Source of the DNA: CAYWBI01 sp964456445
GTDB taxonomy: Bacteria > Calditrichota > Calditrichia > Calditrichales > J004
Assembly: GCA_964456445.1 (NCBI GenBank)
Contig: CAYWBI010000039.1
Span: 1 to 24,734 of the forward strand
Length of the DNA: 24,734 nt
Direction of reading: 5' to 3'
Shown: one piece after another, positions 7,225 through 16,851 of the stretch
Position numbering within the stretch: the first letter of the stretch is position 1
How the letters are laid out: each line of letters starts with the position of its first letter
Translations under genes and position numbers: made by a program
Notes under the pieces: model-generated
What the model saw: the letters and a program-made list of their open reading frames with translations, nothing else
Database searches by the model: none
What the model was told of the DNA's origin: nothing

Positions 7225-8499
7225 ATGTCCATAGATATTATTGTAGGCGCCCAGTGGGGCGATGAAGGAAAGGGTAAGTGCATTGATGTGCTCAGCGCCC
7301 ATGCCGATATGGTCATTCGATATCAAGGTGGCGCCAATGCCGGACATACCGTTTATATTGGGGAACGCAAATTTGTAATGCACCTGATCCCGGGTGGGAT
7401 TTTAAGGGAGAAGGTTACCTGTATTATTGGGGCAGGCGTGGTTCTGGACCCCATGGCCTTTGAAGATGAGTTGAATATGCTGGCCGGGGCCGGTATCGAT
7501 CCCAGCGGACGATTGTTGATATCCCCACGTACACACATTATTTTTCCATATCACAAAAAATTAGACAGTTGTTCCGAAAATTTTAATAAATCAAAATCCA
7601 TAGGCACTACAGGCCGGGGTATCGGGCCGGCATACGCCGACAAGTACAATCGCATTGGCATCCGGGCCATTGATTTGCTCGATGAAAAATTACTGGAAAC
7701 CCGGCTGCGCGGGAACTTGCAGTTAAAAAATCATTTGTTTACAACTTATTACAATCAGGACCCGGAAGATGTAGAAGAAACATTGGTTACCGCCCGCAGA
7801 TATGCACGTATTTTAAAACCATTTATAAAACAAACAATCCCCGTAATAAACAAGTTTAAAGATACAGGCCGGCATATTTTATTGGAAGGGGCCCAGGGCG
7901 CTATGCTCGATATCGATTTTGGTTCTTATCCATTCGTAACCTCTTCCCACCCCGTGGCAGGTGGCGCTTTTATTGGTACAGGTATCGGCGTACAGCCCGC
8001 CCGAATATATGGCGTGGCAAAGGCGTATCTTACACGTGTAGGAAACGGCCCTTTTCCTACTGAACTAAAAGACGCCACCGGAGAATTGCTTAGAAAACGT
8101 GGTGCAGAATTCGGCGCGACTACAGGACGCCCTAGACGCTGTGGATGGCTGGACCTTGTTGCCCTTAAATATGCCGTGGATGTCAACGGCCTGACGGCAA
8201 TTGCGCTAACCAAAGTGGATGTACTAAGTGGGATGAAGGAAATTAAACTTTGTACCGCCTATAAACAGGATAATGAAATTATTTCGCACGTGCCTGCATT
8301 AAACAGCGGTTTTGAAAGCGTTATGCCCGTGTATGAAACTCTTAATGGTTGGGATGATAATCCGGGTTCTTTGGTGTCGTATGAGCAGTTCCCGCAGGCG
8401 CTTAAAAACTATATTTCATTTATTGAAGACTACCTGGGCATCCCTGTCAGCTATATATCAACAGGGCAACGCCGGGATCAAATCGTCCAAAAAACATGA
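7225..8499 (+). CDS. purA: Adenylosuccinate synthetase
   Basis: Cytoplasmic enzyme of purine synthesis that joins IMP and aspartate, using GTP, to form adenylosuccinate on the way to AMP. The 424-residue protein begins with the GTP-binding loop G-A-Q-W-G-D-E-G-K-G-K (8-18). The catalytic Asp13 and His41 (G-A-N-A-G-H-T) fall at the same numbers as in the E. coli enzyme. T-G-R-P-R-R-C-G-W-L-D-L and the C-terminal S-T-G-Q-R-R-D-Q-I-V guanine-binding block are also present. A TTG at 7213 is in frame, but ATG 7225 is preferred because GAGGAA sits just before it and the TTG lies in the terminator T-run. The end overlaps the next gene by four bases (ATGA). Confidence 0.97.
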   Translation: MSIDIIVGAQWGDEGKGKCIDVLSAHADMVIRYQGGANAGHTVYIGERKFVMHLIPGGILREKVTCIIGAGVVLDPMAFEDELNMLAGAGIDPSGRLLISPRTHIIFPYHKKLDSCSENFNKSKSIGTTGRGIGPAYADKYNRIGIRAIDLLDEKLLETRLRGNLQLKNHLFTTYYNQDPEDVEETLVTARRYARILKPFIKQTIPVINKFKDTGRHILLEGAQGAMLDIDFGSYPFVTSSHPVAGGAFIGTGIGVQPARIYGVAKAYLTRVGNGPFPTELKDATGELLRKRGAEFGATTGRPRRCGWLDLVALKYAVDVNGLTAIALTKVDVLSGMKEIKLCTAYKQDNEIISHVPALNSGFESVMPVYETLNGWDDNPGSLVSYEQFPQALKNYISFIEDYLGIPVSYISTGQRRDQIVQKT

Positions 8500-9395
8500 A
8501 ACCCACATTTGTCTTAACCTGTTTGCTCCTTCTTGCCGGATTTACTTTTGGGCAAAACAGACTGGATGGATATCATACCGGCGATGAGCCTGATCCTCGC
8601 TGGGCGCGTGTTCAGCTTTTATACTTTGCCAATATTAATGGTAATTTGGAGAATTGTGGTTGTGGCGATCCATCGCTTGGCGGGATGGACAATCTTATCC
8701 CCCTGATCGATAAATACCGCAAAAAGGCAATGAAAACCATTGTGGTTGCGGGTGGCGATATTCTTAATTCTTATCCGGATTCACTCCTAAATGATACCAT
8801 GCTTAAGGGCATTGCATTTATTAAACCGGATCTATATGCCCCTGGTGAACAGGAACTAATGGATGGCCCCCGGTTTTTTAACAACAGAATAGATAATAAA
8901 CGTATTACCCTGTTAGGCACAAACTACTATCTGAAAAATTGCACCGCTTGTGTAGATGACAGCTATAAGCTGAGTCGCCCGGCGATAAATATTTTATCCT
9001 GGTTTTCAAAAAATGTTTATCATGGTAAAAAACCGCCACAAGACTTTTTATACAGGGACAAGCGTTTTAAAGAGAAATACGGTCGGATGGACAGGAGTGG
9101 TTTTAACATCCTGATGTTCCATGGCGCCCTGCAAAGCTATTTTAAATTTGCCATGCGTTTTGATGCTTTTGACCTGGTACTTTTTTCCCATGACCAACGG
9201 TTAAAAGTCCAAACAAATAAAAACGTACGATATGTTTTTCCCGGATCCGATGGGGAATACCTGATACGCGTTGTTTTGTATGGAAAGACATCAAAACTAA
9301 AAACCTGGATTCAAAAAATTCCGGTGAATATCGTATCATATCCATCCCTGGAAATAATTCGATTGATAAAAGAATATCATAAAAAAAGCCCCTGA
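8496..9395 (+). CDS. Exported 5'-nucleotidase/metallophosphoesterase-like protein with degenerate metal site
   Basis: The N-terminus (MKPTFVLTCLLLLAGFTFGQ) is a signal peptide without a lipobox Cys, so the protein should be periplasmic. The body follows the layout of UshA-type metallophosphoesterases: first strand L-L-Y-F-A-N-I-N-G-N-L (41-51), C-G-C (54-56) and G-G-M-D, then G-G-D (86-88), G-E-Q-E (117-120), F-H-G (208-210) and S-H-D-Q (231-234). Compared with the usual D-x-H, G-N-H-E and G-H-x-[HQ] motifs, the first Asp and His are both Asn, and N-H of the third motif is E-Q. The bridging Asp88, His209, His232 and Gln234 positions are kept. This implies weakened or lost hydrolase activity. 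It overlaps purA by ATGA, so it is translationally coupled, but a shared purine role is inference. The Cys-Gly-Cys and a Cys149/Cys152 pair could bind metal or form disulfides. Confidence 0.75.
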   Translation: MKPTFVLTCLLLLAGFTFGQNRLDGYHTGDEPDPRWARVQLLYFANINGNLENCGCGDPSLGGMDNLIPLIDKYRKKAMKTIVVAGGDILNSYPDSLLNDTMLKGIAFIKPDLYAPGEQELMDGPRFFNNRIDNKRITLLGTNYYLKNCTACVDDSYKLSRPAINILSWFSKNVYHGKKPPQDFLYRDKRFKEKYGRMDRSGFNILMFHGALQSYFKFAMRFDAFDLVLFSHDQRLKVQTNKNVRYVFPGSDGEYLIRVVLYGKTSKLKTWIQKIPVNIVSYPSLEIIRLIKEYHKKSP

Positions 9396-9510
9396 TTTAT
9401 TCCGTGTAGAATTAATGAAGGGAATATAATGAATTTTAATTTTCCTTCGATAATAACTCTATAGGGTGCTTTTCGTACAATATTTATTTTATTATCACGG
9501 GATTAATTAA

Positions 9511-9539
9511 TTGCGATGCAAAAGAGAGTCATTTATATT
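9511..9539 (+). promoter_or_regulatory. Candidate promoter for the chorismate mutase-mltG-pcrA cluster
   Basis: TTGCGA (9511-9516), 17 bases, then TATATT (9534-9539), five of six matches to the -10 consensus. It lies in a 209-base AT-rich gap (9396-9604) that otherwise holds only a weak imperfect hairpin near 9417-9452. The predicted leader is about 60 bases; there is no clear ribosome-binding site before the next ATG. Confidence 0.4.
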
Positions 9540-9604
9540 TAAATCTTGTCAGTTATATTTGTCCCCGAATGAACTGCAACTAGTAAAAATAATTTCTCTT
9601 TAAT

Positions 9605-9907
9605 ATGCCAAACAATAAAAATATTCTTTCAGAAATCATACCCTTTCGTGAAAAGATTGACGCCCTTGACGATGAACTTGTAAAATTATTTAACCGCAGG
9701 GCAAATTTGGCCATGCAAATTGGCCATATTAAAAGACGTCATAATTTACCGGTATATGTCCCTTCACGGGAAGAAGATGTAATAGCCCAGGTGCAATCCG
9801 TAAATCGCGGTCCCCTGAGCAATGAGGCCATCCGCAGGCTGTTCGAAAGGGTTATCGACGAATCCCGGCGGCTGGAGCGCGAAACTTCGGGGCTGGATCC
9901 AGAATGA
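9605..9907 (+). CDS. AroQ-class chorismate mutase (monofunctional)
   Basis: Catalyses chorismate to prephenate, the branch to phenylalanine and tyrosine. It is an all-helical domain of 100 residues with nothing fused to it. Aligning with the E. coli P-protein mutase domain at a constant offset of four keeps the active-site residues: Arg15 (R-E-K-I-D), Arg32, Lys43, Arg55 and Glu56 (S-R-E-E-D). At the position of E. coli Gln88 there appears to be Glu91, a swap also known in the yeast enzyme. There is no prephenate dehydratase or DAHP synthase next to it. Its stop overlaps the mltG start (ATGA), so it is translationally linked to a cell-wall gene. No Shine-Dalgarno sequence is visible before the ATG. 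Confidence 0.9.
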   Translation: MPNNKNILSEIIPFREKIDALDDELVKLFNRRANLAMQIGHIKRRHNLPVYVPSREEDVIAQVQSVNRGPLSNEAIRRLFERVIDESRRLERETSGLDPE

Positions 9908-10986
9908 CAGCTACATTTCGACAACGTATCCAGGCCTTGACAGGTATTCAAAAATCAATAATAATACTGGTTTTCCTGTTACCGGTCTTGTTGATGGATG
10001 TGCTTAATTATTTCTCAACCGATAGCAGCAGAAATGATTCGTACCCCAAAACCGTTGAAGTCATATTTCCCAAAGGGGCGGGGCTCGCACAAATCGCCGA
10101 TAGTTTGTTAGCTAAAAAAGCCATTGGAAGTAAGGAGTCATTTATATTCTGGGCTCAATCTTTAGGATATGAAAAAAAACTAAGGGCCGGTCACTACACG
10201 GTTCCCCTGACGCTTAATGAATATCAGCTTATACATTTTTTACGAGATGTGAAAGAAAACCAAATATCCGTTCGATTGCTCGAAGGATGGACAGTAAAAC
10301 AAATATCCAGGCACCTGGCAAAAAAATTATCGATTAATGATAGCTTGTTTTTTGCATTGTGTCACGATCCCGGATTTATTGAAACGCTAAATTTGCATTT
10401 GTTGTCCCTCGAAGGTTATTTGTTGCCGGACACTTACCTTTTTGAAAGCAGTGTTACGGAAAAACAGATAATTCGTCGGCTTGTCGGCCATACCTTACGA
10501 ATCTTTAAAAGGGATTCGGTTCAAAATGCCTTAAGGGGGCTTAATATGTCCCGGCATCAGGTGATAACACTGGCATCGATTGTAGAGGGGGAAGCAATAT
10601 TTGATAAGGAACGTTCGATTATAGCCTCGTTGTATTACAATCGATTGCGCAAGCACTATAGATTGCAAGCCGACCCGACTATTCAATATATAATCGAGGG
10701 GCCGCCGCGACGTTTATTGTTTAAAGATCTGGAAATGGATTCTCCTTATAATACATATAAACACTATGGATTGCCTCCGGGCCCTATAAACAACCCCGGA
10801 CGAAAATCTATTATGGCAACTCTTTTTCCAGCCCACACGGCCTATTTGTATATGGTTGCTACTGGTAACGGAGGCCACCGTTTTTCAACGAATCTAAAAG
10901 CGCATTTAGCTGCTAAGGCCGATTTTGACCGGGTACGCCGGGACGTACGTAGGCAAAGCAAATTACGAAGCAAAGGAAAACATTGA
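9904..10986 (+). CDS. mltG: Endolytic murein transglycosylase MltG (YceG family)
   Basis: Cleaves nascent glycan strands near the inner membrane and so helps set peptidoglycan chain length. The 360-residue protein has one membrane helix at about 17-34, a LysM-like subdomain (about 50-120) and the YceG domain. The catalytic Glu lies in L-A-S-I-V-E-G-E (223-230; Glu228 aligns with E. coli Glu218). The conserved Q-A-D-P-T-I-Q-Y (255-262) and Y-N-T-Y...G-L-P-P-G-P-I-N-N-P-G (282-299) blocks are intact, and the family C-terminal A-T-G-N-G-G-H-R-F-S is present. It overlaps the chorismate mutase gene by four bases and pcrA by one, so the three are likely co-translated. The 14-residue Arg/Lys-rich tail has no obvious role. 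Confidence 0.96.
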   Translation: MTATFRQRIQALTGIQKSIIILVFLLPVLLMDVLNYFSTDSSRNDSYPKTVEVIFPKGAGLAQIADSLLAKKAIGSKESFIFWAQSLGYEKKLRAGHYTVPLTLNEYQLIHFLRDVKENQISVRLLEGWTVKQISRHLAKKLSINDSLFFALCHDPGFIETLNLHLLSLEGYLLPDTYLFESSVTEKQIIRRLVGHTLRIFKRDSVQNALRGLNMSRHQVITLASIVEGEAIFDKERSIIASLYYNRLRKHYRLQADPTIQYIIEGPPRRLLFKDLEMDSPYNTYKHYGLPPGPINNPGRKSIMATLFPAHTAYLYMVATGNGGHRFSTNLKAHLAAKADFDRVRRDVRRQSKLRSKGKH

Positions 10987-13199
10987 TGGCATTTGATTTT
11001 ACCGGACTGAATGAAAAACAAGCGGAAGCCGTAAAAAAAACGGAAGGGCCAGTCTTGATCCTTGCCGGGGCGGGCAGTGGAAAAACACGTACACTTACGA
11101 CCCGAATCGCCTATCTTATCCATGAAAAAGGCGTGGACCCCCGTCGCATCCTTGCTGTAACCTTTACAAATAAGGCTGCCCGGGAAATGAAAGAACGGAT
11201 TGTCAAGGTTGCCGGAAACATACAAGGGTTATGGATCGGGACCTTTCATAGTGTCAGTGCCCGGATTATGCGCAGAGAAGCGCACAATCTTGGCTATGAT
11301 TCGAACTTTTCGATTTATGACGTAGATGATCAGGTGCGGGCGGTAAAAAAGGTTATCAGCACGCTTTCGGTTCCACAGCAGCAATATACACCAAAGATGA
11401 TCCAGAATCGTTTGTCACGGGTCAAGAACCAGTTTCTCTTTCCGGAAGACTTGTATCGAATTGAAGACCGCTTCGGTCTGGATGAATATCTGCCCTCAAT
11501 ATACCTTTCGTACCAACGTTTTCTTCATGAAAATAATGCATTGGATTTTGATGATCTGCTTATGAAACCTATTGAGTTGTTTGAAAAATTCCCCGAAGTG
11601 CTAAAAAGCTATTCCGATCGGTTCCAATATGTGATGGTGGATGAATACCAGGATACAAATAAAACCCAATATATGCTCGTCAACAAAATTGTTCAGGATC
11701 ATCATAATTTATGCGTAGTTGGTGATGAAGACCAGGCTATTTATGGCTGGCGTGGCGCGGATATCGGTAATATCCTTAATTTCAACAAGGATTATCCCGA
11801 TGCCAAGGTTATCAAGCTGGAAGAAAACTATCGTTCCAATAAAAATATTTTAACTGCAGCCAATGCCGTTGTAAAACACAATACCGAACGTATTGGTAAA
11901 TCATTATGGACGCAGAAGGAAGATGGCCCGAAAGTTGATGTTTTAACTGCCCCGAATGAGGGCGACGAGGCCGCGCGTATTCTTGAAAAAATCCATGATC
12001 AGGTTTATACCCATAAACGCAGTTTTCGGGATATCGCAATTTTATACCGTACCAACGTTCAAAGCCGGGTAATCGAAGATACCCTGCGCAGAAATGCCAT
12101 ATCTTATAATATTGTAGGCGGAACAAAGTTTTATGACCGTAAGGAAATTAAGGACGTTTTGGCCTATCTAAAACTGGTTGTAAACCAGTCGGACAGCATT
12201 GCCCTGAAACGGATTGTAAATTTTCCTTTGCGCGGGATTGGCGCAACCACGGTTTCAAAAATTGAAAAATTTGCGGACATGGAGGAAATTCGATTGTTCG
12301 ACGCCATGGGCCGGGTGACGGATATTGCCGCCATTTCGCCTGCAATGTGCAATCGCGTAACCGGATTCTATAATTTAATTTGTAAATTTGTGGATTTGCA
12401 GGAAACGCTGTCGGCGAGTGAACTGGCGTCCGCCTTGGCCAATGAAGCTGAGATTATCCATCATTATAAAACCGAATATGATGAGTATGAAGGTGAAAGC
12501 CGTGTAGAAAACATCAATGAACTTTTCAGCAGTATCAAGGAGTTCTGCCAAAGGCGGCTGGACGAAGAACGTGATGATTCCCTGAGCGCTTTTTTGGAGG
12601 AAGTCAGTTTGATGACGGATGTTGATAATTGGAACAATTCCGGCAATGCCGTTACTTTGATGACCTTACATGCGGCAAAGGGCCTGGAGTTTCCGGTAGT
12701 TTTTATTGCCGGGCTCGAGATGGGGCTTCTGCCGATGCAGCGTAATGACGCCGAGTTGGGGCAACTGGAAGAAGAGCGCCGTTTGATGTATGTGGGGATG
12801 ACCCGCGCGGAAGAAAGGCTGTATCTGACTTATGCCGACTCACGGAGACGGAACAATACTTTTGTCCATAATTCGCCTTCGTTATTTCTGGATGAAATCC
12901 CACAGGATCTGCTGAACTATGAAGCCAGTGCATATTCCCGTTTTAAGGCACCTGCGGCACGTACAAAACAGCATTCATCAAAAGTAAAAGGTTATTTAAC
13001 GAAACATGATGAGAATCAAATCGTTAATGATGGTTTTAAAATTGGACAAAAGGTTTACCATAGCACCTTTGGTAAAGGACAAGTCCGAAATGTTGAAGGT
13101 CGTGGTAACAAAATGAAAATTACCGTGGAATTTATTGAAGAGGGTATAACAAAAAAATTGCTCCGTGAATATGCAAACCTATCTCCATTGGAAGAGTAG
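10986..13199 (+). CDS. pcrA: UvrD/PcrA-type superfamily 1 DNA helicase
   Basis: ATP-driven 3'-5' DNA helicase used in nucleotide-excision repair, clearing RecA or stalled complexes, and replication restart. The 737-residue length fits. Motifs in order are the Q-x-x-A region (N-E-K-Q-A-E-A-V), Walker A A-G-A-G-S-G-K-T (27-34), V-D-E-Y-Q-D-T (Walker B), G-D-E-D-Q-A-I-Y-G-W-R-G-A, L-E-E-N-Y-R-S, T-L-H-A-A-K-G-L-E-F and Y-V-G-M-T-R-A. The C-terminal 50 residues form the Tudor-like tail (G-Q-K-V-Y-H-S-T-F-G-K-G) that in PcrA contacts RNA polymerase. A TTG at 10983 is in frame, but ATG 10986 overlaps the mltG stop (TGATG) and has AAAGGAAAA upstream. UvrD and PcrA cannot be told apart from sequence alone; the symbol is the closer fit. 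Confidence 0.95.
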   Translation: MAFDFTGLNEKQAEAVKKTEGPVLILAGAGSGKTRTLTTRIAYLIHEKGVDPRRILAVTFTNKAAREMKERIVKVAGNIQGLWIGTFHSVSARIMRREAHNLGYDSNFSIYDVDDQVRAVKKVISTLSVPQQQYTPKMIQNRLSRVKNQFLFPEDLYRIEDRFGLDEYLPSIYLSYQRFLHENNALDFDDLLMKPIELFEKFPEVLKSYSDRFQYVMVDEYQDTNKTQYMLVNKIVQDHHNLCVVGDEDQAIYGWRGADIGNILNFNKDYPDAKVIKLEENYRSNKNILTAANAVVKHNTERIGKSLWTQKEDGPKVDVLTAPNEGDEAARILEKIHDQVYTHKRSFRDIAILYRTNVQSRVIEDTLRRNAISYNIVGGTKFYDRKEIKDVLAYLKLVVNQSDSIALKRIVNFPLRGIGATTVSKIEKFADMEEIRLFDAMGRVTDIAAISPAMCNRVTGFYNLICKFVDLQETLSASELASALANEAEIIHHYKTEYDEYEGESRVENINELFSSIKEFCQRRLDEERDDSLSAFLEEVSLMTDVDNWNNSGNAVTLMTLHAAKGLEFPVVFIAGLEMGLLPMQRNDAELGQLEEERRLMYVGMTRAEERLYLTYADSRRRNNTFVHNSPSLFLDEIPQDLLNYEASAYSRFKAPAARTKQHSSKVKGYLTKHDENQIVNDGFKIGQKVYHSTFGKGQVRNVEGRGNKMKITVEFIEEGITKKLLREYANLSPLEE

Positions 13200-13266
13200 T
13201 TGCTTCCCTTGTATGCCACGGAAAATATTCAACGATAACTCACTTTACTTAATATGATTCGATAAT

Positions 13267-16200
13267 ATGAAAAAAACCATAGCGCTTTTAGCCCTGGGGA
13301 TTTCTCTGCTTGTTGCCCAAAATAGCAGCAATGAATTTTCTTACGCCCTTAAGCTTTACAATCAAAAATTTTATGATTTGTCTGCCAGGCAGTTTATAAA
13401 ATATTACAACCGCTACCCTGGCACCGATAATGTGGATGAGGCCCGTTTCTACGCAGGTATGTCCTTGTATAATTTGAAGGAATTTCATAATGCCCGTGTC
13501 GAGTTCCAGGCCCTGGCTCTTGAATATCCTTCCAGCAGCCGGGCCCCGGAAAGCTGGTTTAAAATCGCCGATTGTTACATCCGGTTAAAAAAGCCATTTG
13601 AGGCGGCAAAAGCGTATCAAACCATAAAAAACCTGTATCCTAAAAATGATTTGGCGCCGGAAGCACTTCTCAGGGGCGGGCTTATTTTTATGCAACAAAA
13701 GATGCCGGAAAAGGCCAGGAGCATTTTCCTTTCCATTACAGATCGATATCCCGGTTCAGCGGCATATCCACAGGCCCAATTGGAACTGGCGCTTATCTAC
13801 AAAGATAAAAAGGCATTTTCCCAGGCCGTTAACAGCGTGGAAAAGGCCCTGCAAAGTGGTTCACCAAAAGATATCAGGGCAAATGGCAATTTTATTATGG
13901 GAGAAATAAACCGGGCGCGTGGATTTTTATCCGTGGCCGAAAAAAGATATCAACAGGTTATCAAAACATTTCCCAAAACAGAATATGCGCAGAAAGCAGC
14001 ATTTCGTCTGGGAGAAATCGCCTTAAAAAAAAATAATCATAATCTGGCGCTTAGTTATTTTCAAAAAGTCGATCCGCATAAAAACAACCGGGTGTATGAA
14101 GCCCTTGGTGATGCCTATTTTTTAAAGGGAAGTTATAAAAAAGCGGACGAAAAATACGGGCAGGCCCTGAAACTCCAAAAGGAAACGGATCTTTTTTTAG
14201 AGTTAAAACATATTCTTGTTTTTAAAAAGCTCGGGCAGGATCAAAAGGCGGCGGATGCGCTACAGGAAACCATCAGCGGACATAAATTAACTACCTTTAC
14301 TATAAGCAAAGTTTATATTACTTATCTGCTCGATATAAAAGACTTTAAGCGGGCCGTCCAGTTTATAAAGTTAATATTCCCAAAAATAAAAGATAAAAAC
14401 CATCGTTATGAACTTACAAATATTTTAGACGATATTTATCTGAATACGAATGCCTACGAAAATTTAATACAGGTTTCGGCGCCTCTTGTACAGGAATATA
14501 ACCGCTCTCCGTTTATTGATGATATTAATTATAAATTGGCCAGGGCTTATGAAATTCAAAAAAAATATGCACTTGCCGCACAGGCATTCGGCGATATTCT
14601 AAGCAACTATCCGGCCAGCTCATTATATGCTTCTTCGCTGGAAAAACTATCTCTGCTTAAAGATTATTATATCATAAACAGTGACCGTGCTTTACGTACT
14701 CAAGGCGCCCTGTTAAGCCGGATGATTTCCAATGTGGATAAAGGCTCGTTGTTGCTGGAGCTTGGCCTGATGTATTATAACGATTTGAAAGACTACGAGC
14801 TGGCAGAAAGTCAGTTTGAATCGGCAGCAAACAATAAGGGTGAGAGAGAAGGCGATGCGTTTTTGTATTGGGGGCGATCTTTAAAAAAAGAAGCCTATAA
14901 GCCGGGCCGTGCGGTTGCCGATAGAAAAAAATTATTAGAAGCCGCGGCAGAAAAATTTAAATCGGCTGTGTTGAACAAGGCAACGGTTACCCATCCGGAT
15001 CAGGCCTCATGGGAATTTGTTCAGACACGCTTAGAAACCGATACGGTAAAGGCGTCAAAGGAGAAGGATTATATCGAGACCCTGATAAAAAAATACCCGG
15101 ATAGCCCGTTACAGGAAACATGGCATAAAACACTGGCTTTTACCCAGGCCTTCTCAGACAGTTTTGCAAAGGAAGCGTCCGTTTATTTTAAGTACCTTGT
15201 AAATAATTATAAAGGTTCTCCCGATTATGCGCTCTATTTGCTCAATTACTCACAGTTGATCACGGAGGGGGAACCGGTAACCGCCCTCGCTATAAATAAG
15301 GAAATTGTATTCAAATATGCCAATAGCCCACAGGCCGCCATCGCGCTGTACAATGTTGCGCATTATTATGAGAAAGAGGGCGCTTTTGAAAATGCAGCCC
15401 AGCTTTATACGCGTCTGCAAAATGAATACTATTACAGCCCGCAGGCGGATATCGCCAACAAAAAGATTGGCGCCATGCTTGAAAAAGCCGGCAGGTATTC
15501 GCTGGCAATTGAAGCCCTTGGGCCACAGGTGCAGTCTCCATTTTTAAATGACCCTGTGCTTGCCAGGGCGTTGGTTTCTGCGGATGTTAAAAACAATGTT
15601 TATTATCTTGCAAAGGCATATAGAGGGATAAAGGCCGACTCCACAGCCATTTTCAATTATACCCGTTATTTGAGTATCGCCCCCAATGGCACATTTCGTA
15701 ACAATGCCGCTTTTGACCTAGCGGAGATGTATTACAACCACGGGGATTATGCCCTTGCTCTTGATAATCTGAAACAGGTTTCAAATACGGATACTCTGTT
15801 GTTTAAACAATCCCGGCTTTATATGGCGGGTATTTATTTTAAACAGGGCGCCTTTGATGCAGCTCTGCCGTTGTATAAAAACCTTTTGCTCCATAGTAAA
15901 TCCAAGTCAGATAAAAAGGAATTTCTGAGTAAATATATCCTTTGTGAAATCCGGCTTGGAAAAGTTAAAGATGCTGAAAAAGAAGTTTCTGTCTATAAAC
16001 GTCAGTTTGAGGATGATAAAGAAGCTTTGGCCGGCTTCACCATTGAACTTGGCAACTATTACCGCATCCATAAAAATTTTAAGCAGGCAATTAAACTTTT
16101 CAAACGGGCAAAGAGCAAATATGATGATACGGGGAGTGTGGACGACGCGGTGTATTACCTGGCGCTGACGGATATTACCCTTAATAAGCATGAAGATGCC

Positions 16201-16851
16201 CTGGATATCTTAACATCCTTTCCCGCTGATTATCCCCGCTCGGATATGCTGGCCTCTGTTTACAATTCACTGGGCGCCATCTATTTTAGAGGGGAAAAAT
16301 ATGAAAATGCCATTGCCTCCTTTAAAAATGCATTAAACCATGCACCGGACAATGAGCTAAAAAAACAGGTGATGTCCAATCTGATCAAAACCTATACCAT
16401 GACGGGTTTCTGGGACGCCGCGCAAAATTTGGCCCGCGGATATGTGCATGATTTTCCCGGTGCAGAAGATGTCGGGGAAAAACAGGTACTCATCGCCCAG
16501 GCCTATATCAATCTGAACCAGTATCAAAAAGCCGTGGATTATTTGCGGCAAATCAAGAAAAACGCCACAAGTGAAAAAGAGCCTGAAATACAATTTTACA
16601 TTGGGGACGCTCTGCTCAAGGCCGGGCGCTATGAAGAAGCCATCGCTGCATTTGTGAAAATCCCGCTGATGTCGCGTAAAACCAAGCTACAATGGGAAGC
16701 AAGCGCCTTATATTATTCCGGCCAGGCCTATGAGAAATTGGGACGTATTCCCGACGCTATCCGCATGTATGAGGAGATCATCAACAGGCCGGGTATAGAT
16801 TTGGTTTTGAAACGGGATGCGAAAAAACGGATTGGACAGATAAAAAATTAG
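13267..16851 (+). CDS. Giant exported tetratricopeptide-repeat protein (1194 aa)
   Basis: An N-terminal signal peptide (MKKTIALLALGISLLVAQ) is followed by TPR-like helical repeats along nearly the whole length. Units resembling A-x-x-x-F-x-x-l-x-x-x-Y-P-x-S/G recur, for example near residues 35-55 (F-I-K-Y-Y-N-R-Y-P-G), 75-95, 110-130 and 145-165. The early units resemble the YbgF/CpoB and BamD type (paired helices ending in a Y-P-x-S/G turn). It is therefore probably a periplasmic scaffold for protein-protein contacts, perhaps outer-membrane or peptidoglycan assembly. No catalytic domain is visible. The following gene encodes a TPR lipoprotein with TolB-like repeats, suggesting a shared envelope role. 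It starts 67 bases after pcrA without a clear ribosome-binding site. Exact repeat number needs a profile search; I would expect about twenty or more. Confidence 0.88.
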   Translation: MKKTIALLALGISLLVAQNSSNEFSYALKLYNQKFYDLSARQFIKYYNRYPGTDNVDEARFYAGMSLYNLKEFHNARVEFQALALEYPSSSRAPESWFKIADCYIRLKKPFEAAKAYQTIKNLYPKNDLAPEALLRGGLIFMQQKMPEKARSIFLSITDRYPGSAAYPQAQLELALIYKDKKAFSQAVNSVEKALQSGSPKDIRANGNFIMGEINRARGFLSVAEKRYQQVIKTFPKTEYAQKAAFRLGEIALKKNNHNLALSYFQKVDPHKNNRVYEALGDAYFLKGSYKKADEKYGQALKLQKETDLFLELKHILVFKKLGQDQKAADALQETISGHKLTTFTISKVYITYLLDIKDFKRAVQFIKLIFPKIKDKNHRYELTNILDDIYLNTNAYENLIQVSAPLVQEYNRSPFIDDINYKLARAYEIQKKYALAAQAFGDILSNYPASSLYASSLEKLSLLKDYYIINSDRALRTQGALLSRMISNVDKGSLLLELGLMYYNDLKDYELAESQFESAANNKGEREGDAFLYWGRSLKKEAYKPGRAVADRKKLLEAAAEKFKSAVLNKATVTHPDQASWEFVQTRLETDTVKASKEKDYIETLIKKYPDSPLQETWHKTLAFTQAFSDSFAKEASVYFKYLVNNYKGSPDYALYLLNYSQLITEGEPVTALAINKEIVFKYANSPQAAIALYNVAHYYEKEGAFENAAQLYTRLQNEYYYSPQADIANKKIGAMLEKAGRYSLAIEALGPQVQSPFLNDPVLARALVSADVKNNVYYLAKAYRGIKADSTAIFNYTRYLSIAPNGTFRNNAAFDLAEMYYNHGDYALALDNLKQVSNTDTLLFKQSRLYMAGIYFKQGAFDAALPLYKNLLLHSKSKSDKKEFLSKYILCEIRLGKVKDAEKEVSVYKRQFEDDKEALAGFTIELGNYYRIHKNFKQAIKLFKRAKSKYDDTGSVDDAVYYLALTDITLNKHEDALDILTSFPADYPRSDMLASVYNSLGAIYFRGEKYENAIASFKNALNHAPDNELKKQVMSNLIKTYTMTGFWDAAQNLARGYVHDFPGAEDVGEKQVLIAQAYINLNQYQKAVDYLRQIKKNATSEKEPEIQFYIGDALLKAGRYEEAIAAFVKIPLMSRKTKLQWEASALYYSGQAYEKLGRIPDAIRMYEEIINRPGIDLVLKRDAKKRIGQIKN

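Noticed and set aside
9417..9452. Hairpin GAAGGGAA / TTTTCCTTC as a terminator after the metallophosphoesterase-like gene
   Set aside because: The stem is AT-rich with a wobble and a long loop, and there is no T run after it.
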